A DNA stretch of 35,898 bases, taken from NCBI GenBank assembly GCA_017881025.1, contig JADGRJ010000009.1, positions 1 through 35,898 on the forward strand, read 5' to 3'. This stretch comes from Rhizobacter sp. (GTDB lineage: Bacteria; Pseudomonadota; Gammaproteobacteria; Burkholderiales; Burkholderiaceae_C). The translations under genes and the position numbers were made by a program. Below the pieces are notes generated by a model, which searched no databases, had not been told where the DNA came from, and saw nothing but the letters and a program-made list of their open reading frames with translations. Positions 1 to 9,235 of this stretch are shown piece after piece (within the stretch, counting starts at the first letter, position 1; each line of letters opens with the position of its first letter).

Positions 1-479
<479 letters not shown>

Positions 480-553
480 GGCGGGCTCCGGCAGCGACGG
501 TCGGTGCTCGACTTTAGGCCCTCGCCGGATCGAAGGAGGCGAGACCGCGAGCC

Positions 554-569
554 CGGTTGTATAAGACCG
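554..569. promoter_or_regulatory. Imperfect palindrome in the hutU/hutD divergent region (candidate operator and -10)
   Basis: The 16-mer CGGTtgTATAagACCG is symmetric at 12 of 16 positions and ends one base before the hutD ATG. It contains TATAAG at 560-565, a plausible -10 element; if used, hutD mRNA would be nearly leaderless. TTGTATA within it resembles half of the TGTATA-type sites of the GntR-family repressor HutC. No regulator gene is visible here, and I find no convincing -35 element, so the operator role is inferred. Confidence 0.35.
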
Positions 570-570
570 C

Positions 571-1134
571 ATGCCCGCGAGCACCACCGTCCGCACCGCC
601 GACGTCGCCCCGCAGCCGTGGCGCAACGGCGGCGGCGTGACGCGCGCCCTGCTCGTGCGGCCGCGCGGCGACGACTGGCAGGTGCGCGTCAGCGTCGCCG
701 ACGTCGCCGTCAACGGCCCGTTCTCGCGCTTCCCCGGCGTGACGCGCTGGTTCGCGGTGCTCGCCGGCGCCGGCGTCGTGCTGACGATCGACAGCGTCGA
801 GCATCCTTGCGGCGCCGACGACGACGCGATCCGCTTCGCCGGCGATGCCGCAACGCGCTGCCGGCTCGTCGCCGGTCCCACGGTCGACTTGAACCTCATG
901 CTGCGCGGCATTCGCGGCGAGATGCGTCGCGTCGATCCCGGCGCCTCCTGGCAGCCGCAGACGCGCGAGTGCGGCCTGTACGCTACCGCCGCCGGCGACT
1001 GCCGTTGGGTCGGCCACGCCGACGCCGAGCCGATGCCCGCCGACGCCTTGCGCTGGTGGCCGGCCGCGCCCGACTCGATCGCGTTCGACGGCGCCGGCTG
1101 GTGGCTGAGCGCCGACATGGCGCCCGCGCCATGA
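571..1134 (+). CDS. hutD: HutD family protein, histidine-utilisation accessory factor
   Basis: HutD is a small cupin-fold protein found in hut operons of proteobacteria. It has been proposed to moderate hut expression or sense a pathway intermediate; its exact role is unsettled. The 187-residue product has the family's opening block, [13 protein letters not shown] near residues 16-28, then a W-x-V-R-V-S-VADV stretch, [11 protein letters not shown] and a mid-protein DLNLMLRG block. Its length is close to the family norm. It is the first gene of the rightward hut operon; its stop overlaps the hutI ATG by four bases, which suggests translational coupling. The ATG at 571 gives the full conserved N-terminus. 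Confidence 0.9.
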   Translation: MPASTTVRTADVAPQPWRNGGGVTRALLVRPRGDDWQVRVSVADVAVNGPFSRFPGVTRWFAVLAGAGVVLTIDSVEHPCGADDDAIRFAGDAATRCRLVAGPTVDLNLMLRGIRGEMRRVDPGASWQPQTRECGLYATAAGDCRWVGHADAEPMPADALRWWPAAPDSIAFDGAGWWLSADMAPAP

Positions 1135-2339
1135 CGACGACGCTCTGGCGCGGCGCCCGCCTCGTCACCCTCGCCGACGCGCGCGGCTGGGGCTTGGTCG
1201 AGCGCGGCGCGCTGCTCGTCGACGGCGCGACGATCGCCTGGGCCGGCGCCGAAGCCGACCTGCCGCCAAGCGCTCGCGCCGACGCCGAGATCGATCTCGG
1301 CGGCGCCCTCGTCACGCCCGGCCTCGTCGACTGCCACACCCACCTCGTCTACGCCGGCCAGCGCGCCGGCGAGTTCGAGCAGCGGCTCGAGGGCGCGAGC
1401 TACGAGGACATCGCCCGCGCCGGCGGCGGCATCCGCTCGACCGTCGCGGCGACGCGCGCGGCGAGCGACGCGACCCTGTTCGCCATGGCGCGCGAACGCG
1501 CCCTCGCCTTGATGGGCGAAGGCGTGACGACGCTCGAGATCAAGTCGGGCTACGGCCTCAGCGCCGAGCACGAGGCGAGGTGCCTGCGCGTCGCGCGCCG
1601 CCTCGGCAGCGAGCTGCCCCTCGACGTGCGGACGACGTGCCTCTCGGCGCACGCGCTGCCGCCCGAATACGCGGGCCGGGCCGACGAGTACATCGACGCG
1701 GTCTGCGCTTGGCTGCCGGCTTTGCACGCAGAAGGACTCGTCGACGCCGTCGACGCGTTCTGCGAGCGGATCGCCTTCTCGGTCGCGCAGACGCGGCGCG
1801 TCTTCGAGGCGGCGCGCTCGCTCGGCCTGCCGGTGAAGCTTCACGCCGAGCAGCTCAGCGATTCCGGCGGCGCCGCGCTCGCCGCCGAGTTCGGCGCGCT
1901 CTCGTGCGAGCACCTCGAGCACCTGAGCGACGCCGGTGTCGCCGCGATGGCGCGGGCCCGCAGCGTCGCCGTCCTCCTGCCCGGCGCGTACTACTTCCTG
2001 CGCGAGACGCAGGCACCGCCGGTCGCCGCGCTGCGCGCCGCCGGCGTGCCAATCGCGATCGCCACCGACCACAACCCGGGCTCGTCGCCGACGCTCTCGC
2101 CGCTGCTGATGCTGAGCATGGCGTGCACGCTGTTCCGGCTGACGCCAGAAGAGGCGCTGCGCGGCATGACAGTCCATGCGGCGCGCGCGCTCGGCCTCCG
2201 TGACCGCGGCACCCTCGCGGCCGGCCAGCGCGCCGACTTCGCGGCCTGGGACGTCGCGCACCCGAACGAGCTGGCGTACTGGTTCGGGCGCAACCCATGC
2301 GTTCGCGTCATCGCGGGCGGCGTCGAGCGGCCGGCATGA
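1131..2339 (+). CDS. hutI: Imidazolonepropionase
   Basis: This amidohydrolase opens the imidazolone ring of 4-imidazolone-5-propionate to give N-formimino-L-glutamate, the third step of histidine degradation. The 402-residue protein is of normal length. Metal-binding HTH lies in [11 protein letters not shown] (His69 and His71), the conserved KSGYGL block is near residue 142, KLHAEQ places a metal ligand at His238, and [10 protein letters not shown] places the catalytic/metal Asp at residue 313. The ATG at 1131 overlaps the hutD stop by four bases. The frame stays open far upstream, across hutD and antisense to hutU, but that extension is arginine-rich, low-complexity sequence and is not coding. 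Confidence 0.97.
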   Translation: MTTTLWRGARLVTLADARGWGLVERGALLVDGATIAWAGAEADLPPSARADAEIDLGGALVTPGLVDCHTHLVYAGQRAGEFEQRLEGASYEDIARAGGGIRSTVAATRAASDATLFAMARERALALMGEGVTTLEIKSGYGLSAEHEARCLRVARRLGSELPLDVRTTCLSAHALPPEYAGRADEYIDAVCAWLPALHAEGLVDAVDAFCERIAFSVAQTRRVFEAARSLGLPVKLHAEQLSDSGGAALAAEFGALSCEHLEHLSDAGVAAMARARSVAVLLPGAYYFLRETQAPPVAALRAAGVPIAIATDHNPGSSPTLSPLLMLSMACTLFRLTPEEALRGMTVHAARALGLRDRGTLAAGQRADFAAWDVAHPNELAYWFGRNPCVRVIAGGVERPA

Positions 2340-3151
2340 GCGATCAGGTCTTCACGCTCGAGCGTGGCACGGCGCCGCTTCTGCTCAGCCTGCCGCACGT
2401 CGGCACCGCGATCCCCGCCGACCTCGCACCCGCCTTCGTGCCGCGCGCGCTCGCGCTCGAGGACACCGACTGGCACCTCGCCGAGGTCTACGGCTTCGCG
2501 CGCGAGCTCGGTGCGAGCGTTCTCGTGCCAAGGGTCTCGCGCTACGTCATCGACCTGAACCGGCCGCCCGAGAACACGCCGATGTACGCAGGCGCGAACA
2601 ACACCGAGCTCGTGCCGACGCGCTTCTTCACCGGCGACGCGCTCTACCGCGAAGGCCGCGTTCCCGACGAGCGCGAGATCGAGCGCCGGCGCGCAACGTA
2701 CTGGCACCCGTATCACGACGCGCTCGCGGCCGCGCTGGCGCGCCTGCGCGGCGAGCACGGCCACGCGATCCTCTGGGACGGCCACAGCATCCAGGCCGAG
2801 CTGCCGTGGCTGTTCGAAGGGCGCCTTCCGGACCTCAACCTCGGCACCGCCGCCGGCGCGAGCTGCGCGCCGGCGCTGCGCGACGCGCTGAGCGCCATGC
2901 TGGCGGCGCAATCGACGTTCAGCCACGTCACCGACGGCCGCTTCAAGGGCGGCTACATCACGCGCCACTACGGCCGGCCACGAGAACGCGTCCACGCGAT
3001 CCAGCTCGAGATGGGCCTCGCGACGTACATGGACGAGACGCATGCCGCCGTTCCCGTCGCGCCGCCCGATCGCAGCCGCCTCGCGCGCCTTCGGCCGGTC
3101 CTGCGCGACCTGCTGCAGACGACGCTCGACTGGCGCCCCGATGCCGTCTGA
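2336..3151 (+). CDS. hutG: N-formylglutamate deformylase
   Basis: HutG hydrolyses N-formyl-L-glutamate to glutamate and formate, the last step of the five-enzyme histidine pathway. The 271-residue protein shows blocks of the N-formylglutamate amidohydrolase family: [13 protein letters not shown] near residues 14-26, [33 protein letters not shown] and the C-terminal [14 protein letters not shown]. The ATG at 2336 overlaps the hutI stop by four bases. Its pairing with hutF downstream shows that this organism uses the formylglutamate branch, not the direct formiminoglutamase branch that releases formamide. Confidence 0.95.
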   Translation: MSDQVFTLERGTAPLLLSLPHVGTAIPADLAPAFVPRALALEDTDWHLAEVYGFARELGASVLVPRVSRYVIDLNRPPENTPMYAGANNTELVPTRFFTGDALYREGRVPDEREIERRRATYWHPYHDALAAALARLRGEHGHAILWDGHSIQAELPWLFEGRLPDLNLGTAAGASCAPALRDALSAMLAAQSTFSHVTDGRFKGGYITRHYGRPRERVHAIQLEMGLATYMDETHAAVPVAPPDRSRLARLRPVLRDLLQTTLDWRPDAV

Positions 3152-4529
3152 CGCGACCCCCGCCCTGCTCTGGGCGCCGCTCGCCTGGCTGCCGGGCGGC
3201 TGGCGTGAGCGCGTCCTCCTGCGTGCCGGTGCCGACGGCCGCTGGGCCGAGGTGACGGCCGATGTCGCGACTGCGCCGGAAGGCGCGCGCGTCCTCGCCG
3301 GGCCGCTCCTGCCCGGCGTCGTCGATGCGCACAGCCACGCGTTCCAGCGCGCCTTCGCCGGCGCCGCCGAGCGGCGCGACGCGGCGAGCGACGACTTCTG
3401 GTCGTGGCGCGAGCGCATGTACGCAGTCGCGCTGCGGATCGGCCCCGAGCAGCTGCGCGCGGTCGCGGCGCAGCTCTACGTCGAGCTCCTGCGCGGCGGC
3501 TACACGCACGTGTGCGAGTTCCACTACCTGCGCCGCGACCGCGACGGCGCCGACTTCGCCGATCCGCTCGCGATGTCGTGGGCGCTCGCCGACGCCGCCG
3601 CCGATGCGGGCATCGGCCTGACGATCCTGCCCGTGCTGTACGAGCGCGCCGGCTTCGCCGCGGACGGCCTGCGCGACGACCAGCGCCGCTTTCGCTCGTC
3701 GCCGAGCGAGACGGTCGATGCGGCGCAGCGGATTCGCGCCGCCGCGCGGCCGCTCGTCGATGCCGGGCTGGCGATCCACTCGCTGCGCGCCGCGAGCGCG
3801 GCATCGATCGCGGCGCTGGCGACGCTCGCCGAGGGCTTCTCCGGACCGATTCACATCCACGTCGCCGAGCAGACCGGCGAGGTCGAGGAGTGCGTCGGCG
3901 CAACTGGCGCGCGGCCGATCGAATGGCTCGTTCGCGAGGGTCGGCTCGATGCGCGCTGGCAGCTCGTCCACGCGACCCATTCGACCGCGCAGGAGATCGC
4001 GGCGGTCGCGGCGAGCGGCGCCGGCATCGTCCTCTGCCCGACCACCGAGGCCAACCTCGGCGATGGCCTCGCGGACCTGCCCGGCTGGCTCGGCGCCGGC
4101 GTGCCGCTGACGATCGGCTCCGACAGCCAGGCGACGCGCGACTGGTGCGAGGAGCTGCGCCTGCTCGAATACGGCCAGCGCCTGTCGCGGCGCCAGCGCA
4201 ACGTCGCCGCCGCGCCCGAGCTCGGCATCGCGTCGAGCGCCGAACGACTCGTGTCGTGCATGCTCGCCGGCTCGGCCGCGGCGGCGGGCGAGGCGACGTG
4301 GGGGCTCGTCGCCGGCGCGCGCGCCGATGCGCTCGTCGTCGATCGGCGCGCCGATGCGCTCCTCGGCGTCGCACCGGAGCGATCGCTCGACGCCCTCGTC
4401 TTCAGCAGCCCGACCGCGCCGTGGCGTGACGTGATGGTCGCGGGCCGATGGGTGCTTCGCGACGGCGTGCATCCGGCGGCGGCAGCGATCGGCGAGCGCT
4501 TCGCGGCGGCGCTCGGCGAGCTCGGCTGA
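3141..4529 (+). CDS. hutF: Formimidoylglutamate deiminase
   Basis: HutF removes ammonia from N-formimino-L-glutamate to give N-formyl-L-glutamate, the substrate of HutG. The 462-residue protein belongs to the amidohydrolase superfamily. Metal-binding HSH lies in VDAHSHAFQRAF (His64 and His66). Further family blocks are FWSWRERMY, EFHYLR, HIHVAEQTGEVEEC, LVHATH, CPTTEANLGDG and IGSDSQ, which carries the catalytic Asp. The chosen ATG overlaps the end of hutG by 11 bases and gives a normal N-terminus; earlier in-frame starts would add a basic out-of-frame copy of hutG. It is the last gene of the rightward hut operon. Confidence 0.95.
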   Translation: MPSDATPALLWAPLAWLPGGWRERVLLRAGADGRWAEVTADVATAPEGARVLAGPLLPGVVDAHSHAFQRAFAGAAERRDAASDDFWSWRERMYAVALRIGPEQLRAVAAQLYVELLRGGYTHVCEFHYLRRDRDGADFADPLAMSWALADAAADAGIGLTILPVLYERAGFAADGLRDDQRRFRSSPSETVDAAQRIRAAARPLVDAGLAIHSLRAASAASIAALATLAEGFSGPIHIHVAEQTGEVEECVGATGARPIEWLVREGRLDARWQLVHATHSTAQEIAAVAASGAGIVLCPTTEANLGDGLADLPGWLGAGVPLTIGSDSQATRDWCEELRLLEYGQRLSRRQRNVAAAPELGIASSAERLVSCMLAGSAAAAGEATWGLVAGARADALVVDRRADALLGVAPERSLDALVFSSPTAPWRDVMVAGRWVLRDGVHPAAAAIGERFAAALGELG

Positions 4530-4531
4530 CG

Positions 4532-4558
4532 GTCGACATCGCGCCCGGCGCGCGCGAC
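4532..4558. terminator. GC hairpin between convergent hutF and binding-protein genes
   Basis: An interrupted inverted repeat fills the 30-base convergent gap. CGCGC at 4540-4544 pairs with GCGCG at 4548-4552 around a CCG loop, and outer GTCG (4532-4535) pairs with CGAC (4555-4558) across small internal loops. There is no T-run on either strand, so it is only a weak candidate for a two-way terminator. Confidence 0.25.
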
Positions 4559-4559
4559 G

Positions 4560-6134
4560 TCACTTGCCGATCGTCACCCAGGACACCTCGAACCAGTTGT
4601 CGGCGCGGTGCACGACGTCGACGTTCGCGCGCGCCGCCCAGGGAATCACCTGGCGGTGCAGCGGCAGCGCCGTGAACTGCTCCTTGAACTCGCGCAGCGC
4701 CGCCTTGACGAGCTCCTCGCGCTTCTTCGGATCGGCCTCGATGCTCGACTGCGCGGCGAGCGCATCGAGCTTGTCGTTCTTCGAGTGGCCGTAGTTGTAG
4801 AAGCCGATTCCCTTCTCGCCGAGGTTGTTGCGCATCACCGGCGTCAGCGTCGTCTCGGCGTCGGTGACCGAGCCGCCCCAGCCGAGCATGTACATGCTGA
4901 AGTCGTACTTCTCGAGGCGCGGAAAGTAGGTCACGCGCGGCTCGCCGGAGACCTTGACCCGAACCTTGACCTGCGCCCACATGCTCGCCAGGGCGATGCA
5001 GATCTGCTCGTCGTTGACGTAGCGGTTGTTCGGGCAATGGAGCTGAACCTCGAAGCCGTCGGCGTAGCCGGCGTCGGCAAGGCTCTTGCGGGCGACGGCG
5101 AGGTCGAACGGATAGCGCTTCTCGAGCTCCGCGTCGTTGTAGGTGCCGAGCGGAGACGGCATCACGGCGCCGGTCGGAAAGCTCTGCCCGTTCATGAGCT
5201 TGGTCTTCAGCGTCTCGATGTCGATTGCCTGGTAGAGCGCGCGGCGGACGCGGACGTCCTTGAACGGGTTCCTGCCCTTGACGCTGCTGTAGAGCAGCTC
5301 GTCCCGGCCCTGGTCCATGCCGATGAAGACGACCCGGTTCTCCGGCCCGTCGATCACCTTCACGCCCGGGGTGTTGCGCAGCCGGGCGATGTCGCGCGGC
5401 GCCGGGTCGAGGACGAAATCGATCTCGCCCGAGACCAGCGCGGCCAGGCGCGTCGCGTCGTTGGCGATCGGCGTGAAGACGATCTCCTGGACGTTGCCTT
5501 CGACCTTGCCCCAGTAGCTCGGGTTGCGCCTGTAGGTCGTCTTGATGCCGGGCGCGCGGCTGACGAGCATGTAGGGGCCGGTGCCGTTGGCGTTGCGCGC
5601 GGCGTAGCTCTCTTCCTTGTTCTTGAAGTCGAGCGGCCGGGTGACCTTGTTCTTCTCGCTCCAGGCCTTGCTCATGATCCAGAGCGTGTCGAGGTGCTCG
5701 AGGAAGATCGGGTTCACCGCCACCAGCGTGAATTCGATCGTCGACTCGTCGATCTTCCGCGCCGTGCCGACCCCCGCCGCGTAGTTGTTGATCTGCGAGG
5801 TCGGCATCTGGCCGCGCTGGACCGAATAGACGACGTCGTCGGCCGTGAGCGGCGAGCCGTCGTGGAACTTCACGCCCTGGCGCAGCTTGACGCGCCAGAC
5901 GAGCGGGCCGACCTGCTGCCACTCGGTGGCGAGGCCAGGAACGATCTTCAGCTGCCGGTCGCGGCTCGTCAGCCGCTCGTAGACCTGGCCGTTCATCATG
6001 TTGGTCATGGACTCGTTCTGCGAGTGCGGGTCCATGGTCTGCGGGTCGCCCTGGCTGGCCCAGCGCAGCGTCTGCGCGTCGGCGGCGGCGACGGCCAGCG
6101 CGCCCGCGAGCGCGAGCGAGCAGAGCCGCTTCAT
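4560..6134 (-). CDS. Family 5 (oligopeptide/dipeptide-type) ABC transporter substrate-binding protein
   Basis: A periplasmic binding protein of the SBP_bac_5 family, whose members bind peptides, nickel, opines or other small ligands for ABC importers. The 524-residue protein has a signal peptide at residues 1-20 (basic MKR, hydrophobic core, small residues before the likely cut after ADA) and no lipobox cysteine. Family blocks follow: QGDPQTMDPHS, VYERLTSRD, PGLATEWQQVGPLVWRVKLR, GVKFHDGSPLTADDVVYS, NGTGPYMLV and DVRVRRALYQAID. No permease or ATPase gene is adjacent, so either the transporter is elsewhere or the protein works alone. It begins three bases after the stop of the cytochrome c gene. 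The ligand cannot be told from sequence. Confidence 0.9.
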   Translation of the reverse strand: MKRLCSLALAGALAVAAADAQTLRWASQGDPQTMDPHSQNESMTNMMNGQVYERLTSRDRQLKIVPGLATEWQQVGPLVWRVKLRQGVKFHDGSPLTADDVVYSVQRGQMPTSQINNYAAGVGTARKIDESTIEFTLVAVNPIFLEHLDTLWIMSKAWSEKNKVTRPLDFKNKEESYAARNANGTGPYMLVSRAPGIKTTYRRNPSYWGKVEGNVQEIVFTPIANDATRLAALVSGEIDFVLDPAPRDIARLRNTPGVKVIDGPENRVVFIGMDQGRDELLYSSVKGRNPFKDVRVRRALYQAIDIETLKTKLMNGQSFPTGAVMPSPLGTYNDAELEKRYPFDLAVARKSLADAGYADGFEVQLHCPNNRYVNDEQICIALASMWAQVKVRVKVSGEPRVTYFPRLEKYDFSMYMLGWGGSVTDAETTLTPVMRNNLGEKGIGFYNYGHSKNDKLDALAAQSSIEADPKKREELVKAALREFKEQFTALPLHRQVIPWAARANVDVVHRADNWFEVSWVTIGK

Positions 6135-6137
6135 TTC

Positions 6138-6836
6138 CTAGCGGAAGCGCGGCTGCTGGACGGTCCTGAGCTCGCCCGGCAGCGAGCCGAGGTACGCCGC
6201 AATCGCCTTGATCTCGGGGTGCGTGAACGGCCGCGCCATGCCCATCATGATCGCGTTGCTGCGGCCCATGAACGGGTTGTGGTCGGTCTGGTACGCCTTG
6301 AGCGCGACGTAGAGGTAGTCGGCGTGCTGGCCGGCGAGCTTGGGGTACGACGGATCGATCGGCGAGCTGAAGTTGCTGCCGTGGCAGGAGGCGCAGTTCG
6401 CCTGCCCGAGCAGCTTGGCGACCTGCGGTGGCGGCTCGTGCGCCGGCGCTGCCGAGACGGCCGGCGCGGCCGCGGCCGCTGACCCCGCCGGACCGCCGAG
6501 CTGCGCGTAATAGGCCGCGACGTCCGCGATGTCCTGATCCGAGAGGCTGCCGGCGATGCCGCGCATCGTCGGGTGCTTGCGCTCGCCCTTCCTGTAGGCG
6601 GTGAGCGCGGAGGCGATGTACTTGGCGTTCTGGCCGGCGATCATCGGCACCTTGTAGACCTCGGGGAAACTCGCCTGATAGCGCGGCAGGTTGTGGCAAC
6701 CCTCGCACATGGCGATCTTCTTCTCGCCGGCGACGACATCGCCGGCCTTGGCGTCCTGCGCGCGGGCGGCGACGCCGAAGCCCAGCGACAGGGCGATGAG
6801 GGCGTTCGCGAACGACAGGACGAGCAGCTTCTTCAT
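6138..6836 (-). CDS. Diheme cytochrome c (c4-like)
   Basis: A periplasmic electron carrier with two c-type heme sites. The 232-residue protein has a signal peptide (residues 1-26, ending AARA-QD) and two similar halves: CEGCH at residues 44-48 and CASCH at 148-152. Each half is followed by an AGQ block (PMIAGQNAKY and PKLAGQHADY), and candidate Met ligands are Met91 in the first half and one of Met197-200 in the second. An alanine/proline-rich linker near residues 113-137 joins them. This arrangement matches cytochrome c4, which often feeds terminal oxidases. It is the upstream gene of a leftward pair with the binding protein, an unusual partner. A perfect TATAAT on the minus strand lies about 40 bases upstream of its ATG. 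Confidence 0.92.
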   Translation of the reverse strand: MKKLLVLSFANALIALSLGFGVAARAQDAKAGDVVAGEKKIAMCEGCHNLPRYQASFPEVYKVPMIAGQNAKYIASALTAYRKGERKHPTMRGIAGSLSDQDIADVAAYYAQLGGPAGSAAAAAPAVSAAPAHEPPPQVAKLLGQANCASCHGSNFSSPIDPSYPKLAGQHADYLYVALKAYQTDHNPFMGRSNAIMMGMARPFTHPEIKAIAAYLGSLPGELRTVQQPRFR

Positions 6837-6875
6837 GGTGCGAGGGGCAAGTGTGGCGGCGCGCGCAAACCGAGA

Positions 6876-6897
6876 ATTATAGGGGCGCCCTTATACT
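6876..6897. promoter_or_regulatory. Back-to-back -10 elements between cytochrome c and moxR
   Basis: In the 88-base divergent gap, the minus strand carries a perfect TATAAT (6881 to 6876) facing the cytochrome gene. The plus strand carries TATACT at 6892-6897 facing the MoxR gene, about 28 bases before its ATG. They form an AT-rich patch in an otherwise GC-rich region. No good -35 match is seen at 16-18 bases from either. Confidence 0.4.
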
Positions 6898-6924
6898 GAA
6901 TCGACCCTCTGCCGAGCGCGATCC

Positions 6925-7788
<864 letters not shown>

Positions 7789-7810
7789 GAACCGGTTTCT
7801 TCACGCGCCG

Positions 7811-8407
7811 ATGTTGACCGTCGCCCCAGTCACGCTGGCCGACGAGCGCATCCGCCTGGTGCCGCTGGGGCTGGAGCATGTCGAGGGACTGAGGCTCGCC
7901 GCCGCCGACGGCGAGCTCTGGACGATCCGCGTCACGAGCGTCCCCGAGCCCGGCGACACGCGCGGCTACATCGAGCGCGCGCTGCAGGGATTCGCCGAAG
8001 GCCATCGCCTCGCCTTCGCCGTGCTCGATGCGGCGAGCGGCGACGTGATCGGCTCGTCGAGCTATCACGACATCGTCGCCGCGGTCGAGCGGCTCGAGAT
8101 CGGCTACACCTGGTACGCGAAGAGCCGGCAACGCACGCATGTCAACGCGAGCACGAAGCTGCTGCTCATGACGCACGCGTTCGAGACGCTCGGCGCGAAG
8201 CTGGTCGGCTGGCGCACCGACAACTTCAACTTCGCGAGCCAGCGCGCGATCGAGCGCCTCGGCGCGCGCAAGGACGGCGTCCTGCGCCACCACGGCCTGC
8301 GCCGCGACGGCACGATCCGCGACACGGTGATGTACAGCATGACCGCGGCCGAATGGCCGGAGGCGCGCGCCGAGTTGCGGGCGCGGCTGGCGCGCGACCC
8401 GGGCTGA
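7811..8407 (+). CDS. GNAT family N-acetyltransferase, RimJ/RimL type
   Basis: A predicted acetyl-CoA-dependent N-acetyltransferase of the subgroup resembling ribosomal-protein acetyltransferases RimJ/RimL. In the 198-residue protein, LADERIRLVPLGLEHVEGL near residues 9-27 is the usual opening. A central GSSSYHDIV and LEIGYTWYAKSRQRTHVN form the acetyl-CoA-binding part, and FNFASQRAIERLGARKDGVLR (residues 139-159) is the signature near the C-terminus. The substrate is unknown. It lies 22 bases after moxR and 8 bases before the next gene, so the four genes from 6925 to 12571 are probably co-transcribed. Confidence 0.88.
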   Translation: MLTVAPVTLADERIRLVPLGLEHVEGLRLAAADGELWTIRVTSVPEPGDTRGYIERALQGFAEGHRLAFAVLDAASGDVIGSSSYHDIVAAVERLEIGYTWYAKSRQRTHVNASTKLLLMTHAFETLGAKLVGWRTDNFNFASQRAIERLGARKDGVLRHHGLRRDGTIRDTVMYSMTAAEWPEARAELRARLARDPG

Positions 8408-8415
8408 GGACGTCG

Positions 8416-9219
8416 ATGGGCGGCGCGCGCTTTCGTCGCTGCACGACCGCGGTGCTGCTCGCCGCGACGGCGCTGCCGGCAGCGGCGCTCGAGCTGAGCC
8501 TGCTTTCGGCGGGCGCGGTCGAGCCCGGCATCCGGCCGGCGCTGGCCGCCTTCGAGCGCGATAGCGGCCACACCGTCCGCGTCGCCTTTGCCGCCGCGCC
8601 GGCGTTGCGCGCCGCGCTGCGGCCCCACGCCGCCGGCGACGTCGTCATCCTTGCCGACGTCGTCATCGTGCCGCAGGGCGTCGTCGACGAGCTCGCCGCG
8701 ACCGGAAAGCGGTTCGCCGCGCCGCCGGTGCCGGTCGGCCGCGTCGGCGTCGGCGTGGCGGTCCGGCCGGGCGTCGTCGCGCCCGACATCGGCAGCGCCG
8801 ACGCGCTGCGCGCGGCGCTCGTCGGTGCCGAGCGGGTCGTCTTCAACCGCGCGTCGACCGGCATCTACGTCGAGCACATGCTGCGCCAGCTCGGCGTTGC
8901 CGACGCCGTCAACGCCAAGGCCGAGCGGGTCGCCGACGGCGCCTCGGTGATGCGGCGCCTGCTCGCCGGAACGTCGCCGCGCGAGTTCGGCTTCGGCGCG
9001 ATGACCGAGATCGCCCTCTTCGCCGATCAAGGACTGAAGCTGGTCGGCCCGCTGCCGGCATCGCTGCAGAACTACACCAGCTATGTCGCCCTGCCGTGGC
9101 CGGGCTCGAAGCCGGACGAGCCGGCGCGCGCCGACGCGGTCGCGGCGCTGATGCGCTCGCTGCAGGGCGCGCCCGCGCGCTCGCTGTTCGCCAACGCCGG
9201 CATCGAGCCGACCCCATAG
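8416..9219 (+). CDS. ModA-like periplasmic substrate-binding protein
   Basis: A periplasmic binding protein of the type II fold, most like the molybdate-binding ModA group. The 267-residue protein has a signal peptide (MGGARFRRC, then a hydrophobic core ending LPAAA). Family features follow: LSLLSAGAVEPGIRPALAAFE, a KRF-x-APPVPVGRVGVGVAVRPG block and FNRASTGIYVEHMLRQLGV. The last is less acidic and more divergent than true ModA, so the ligand may not be molybdate. A GAGGA lies just before the ATG at 8416; the open frame extends upstream into the acetyltransferase but lacks a signal peptide there. No permease or ATPase is adjacent, so this is an orphan binding protein. Confidence 0.82.
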   Translation: MGGARFRRCTTAVLLAATALPAAALELSLLSAGAVEPGIRPALAAFERDSGHTVRVAFAAAPALRAALRPHAAGDVVILADVVIVPQGVVDELAATGKRFAAPPVPVGRVGVGVAVRPGVVAPDIGSADALRAALVGAERVVFNRASTGIYVEHMLRQLGVADAVNAKAERVADGASVMRRLLAGTSPREFGFGAMTEIALFADQGLKLVGPLPASLQNYTSYVALPWPGSKPDEPARADAVAALMRSLQGAPARSLFANAGIEPTP

Positions 9220-9235
9220 AGAGAAGGACGCGCCC

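Noticed and set aside
2958-4472. 504-residue antisense frame over hutG and hutF
   Set aside because: It is a high-GC shadow with Arg/Ala/Gly-rich composition; the plus strand carries well-defined enzymes.
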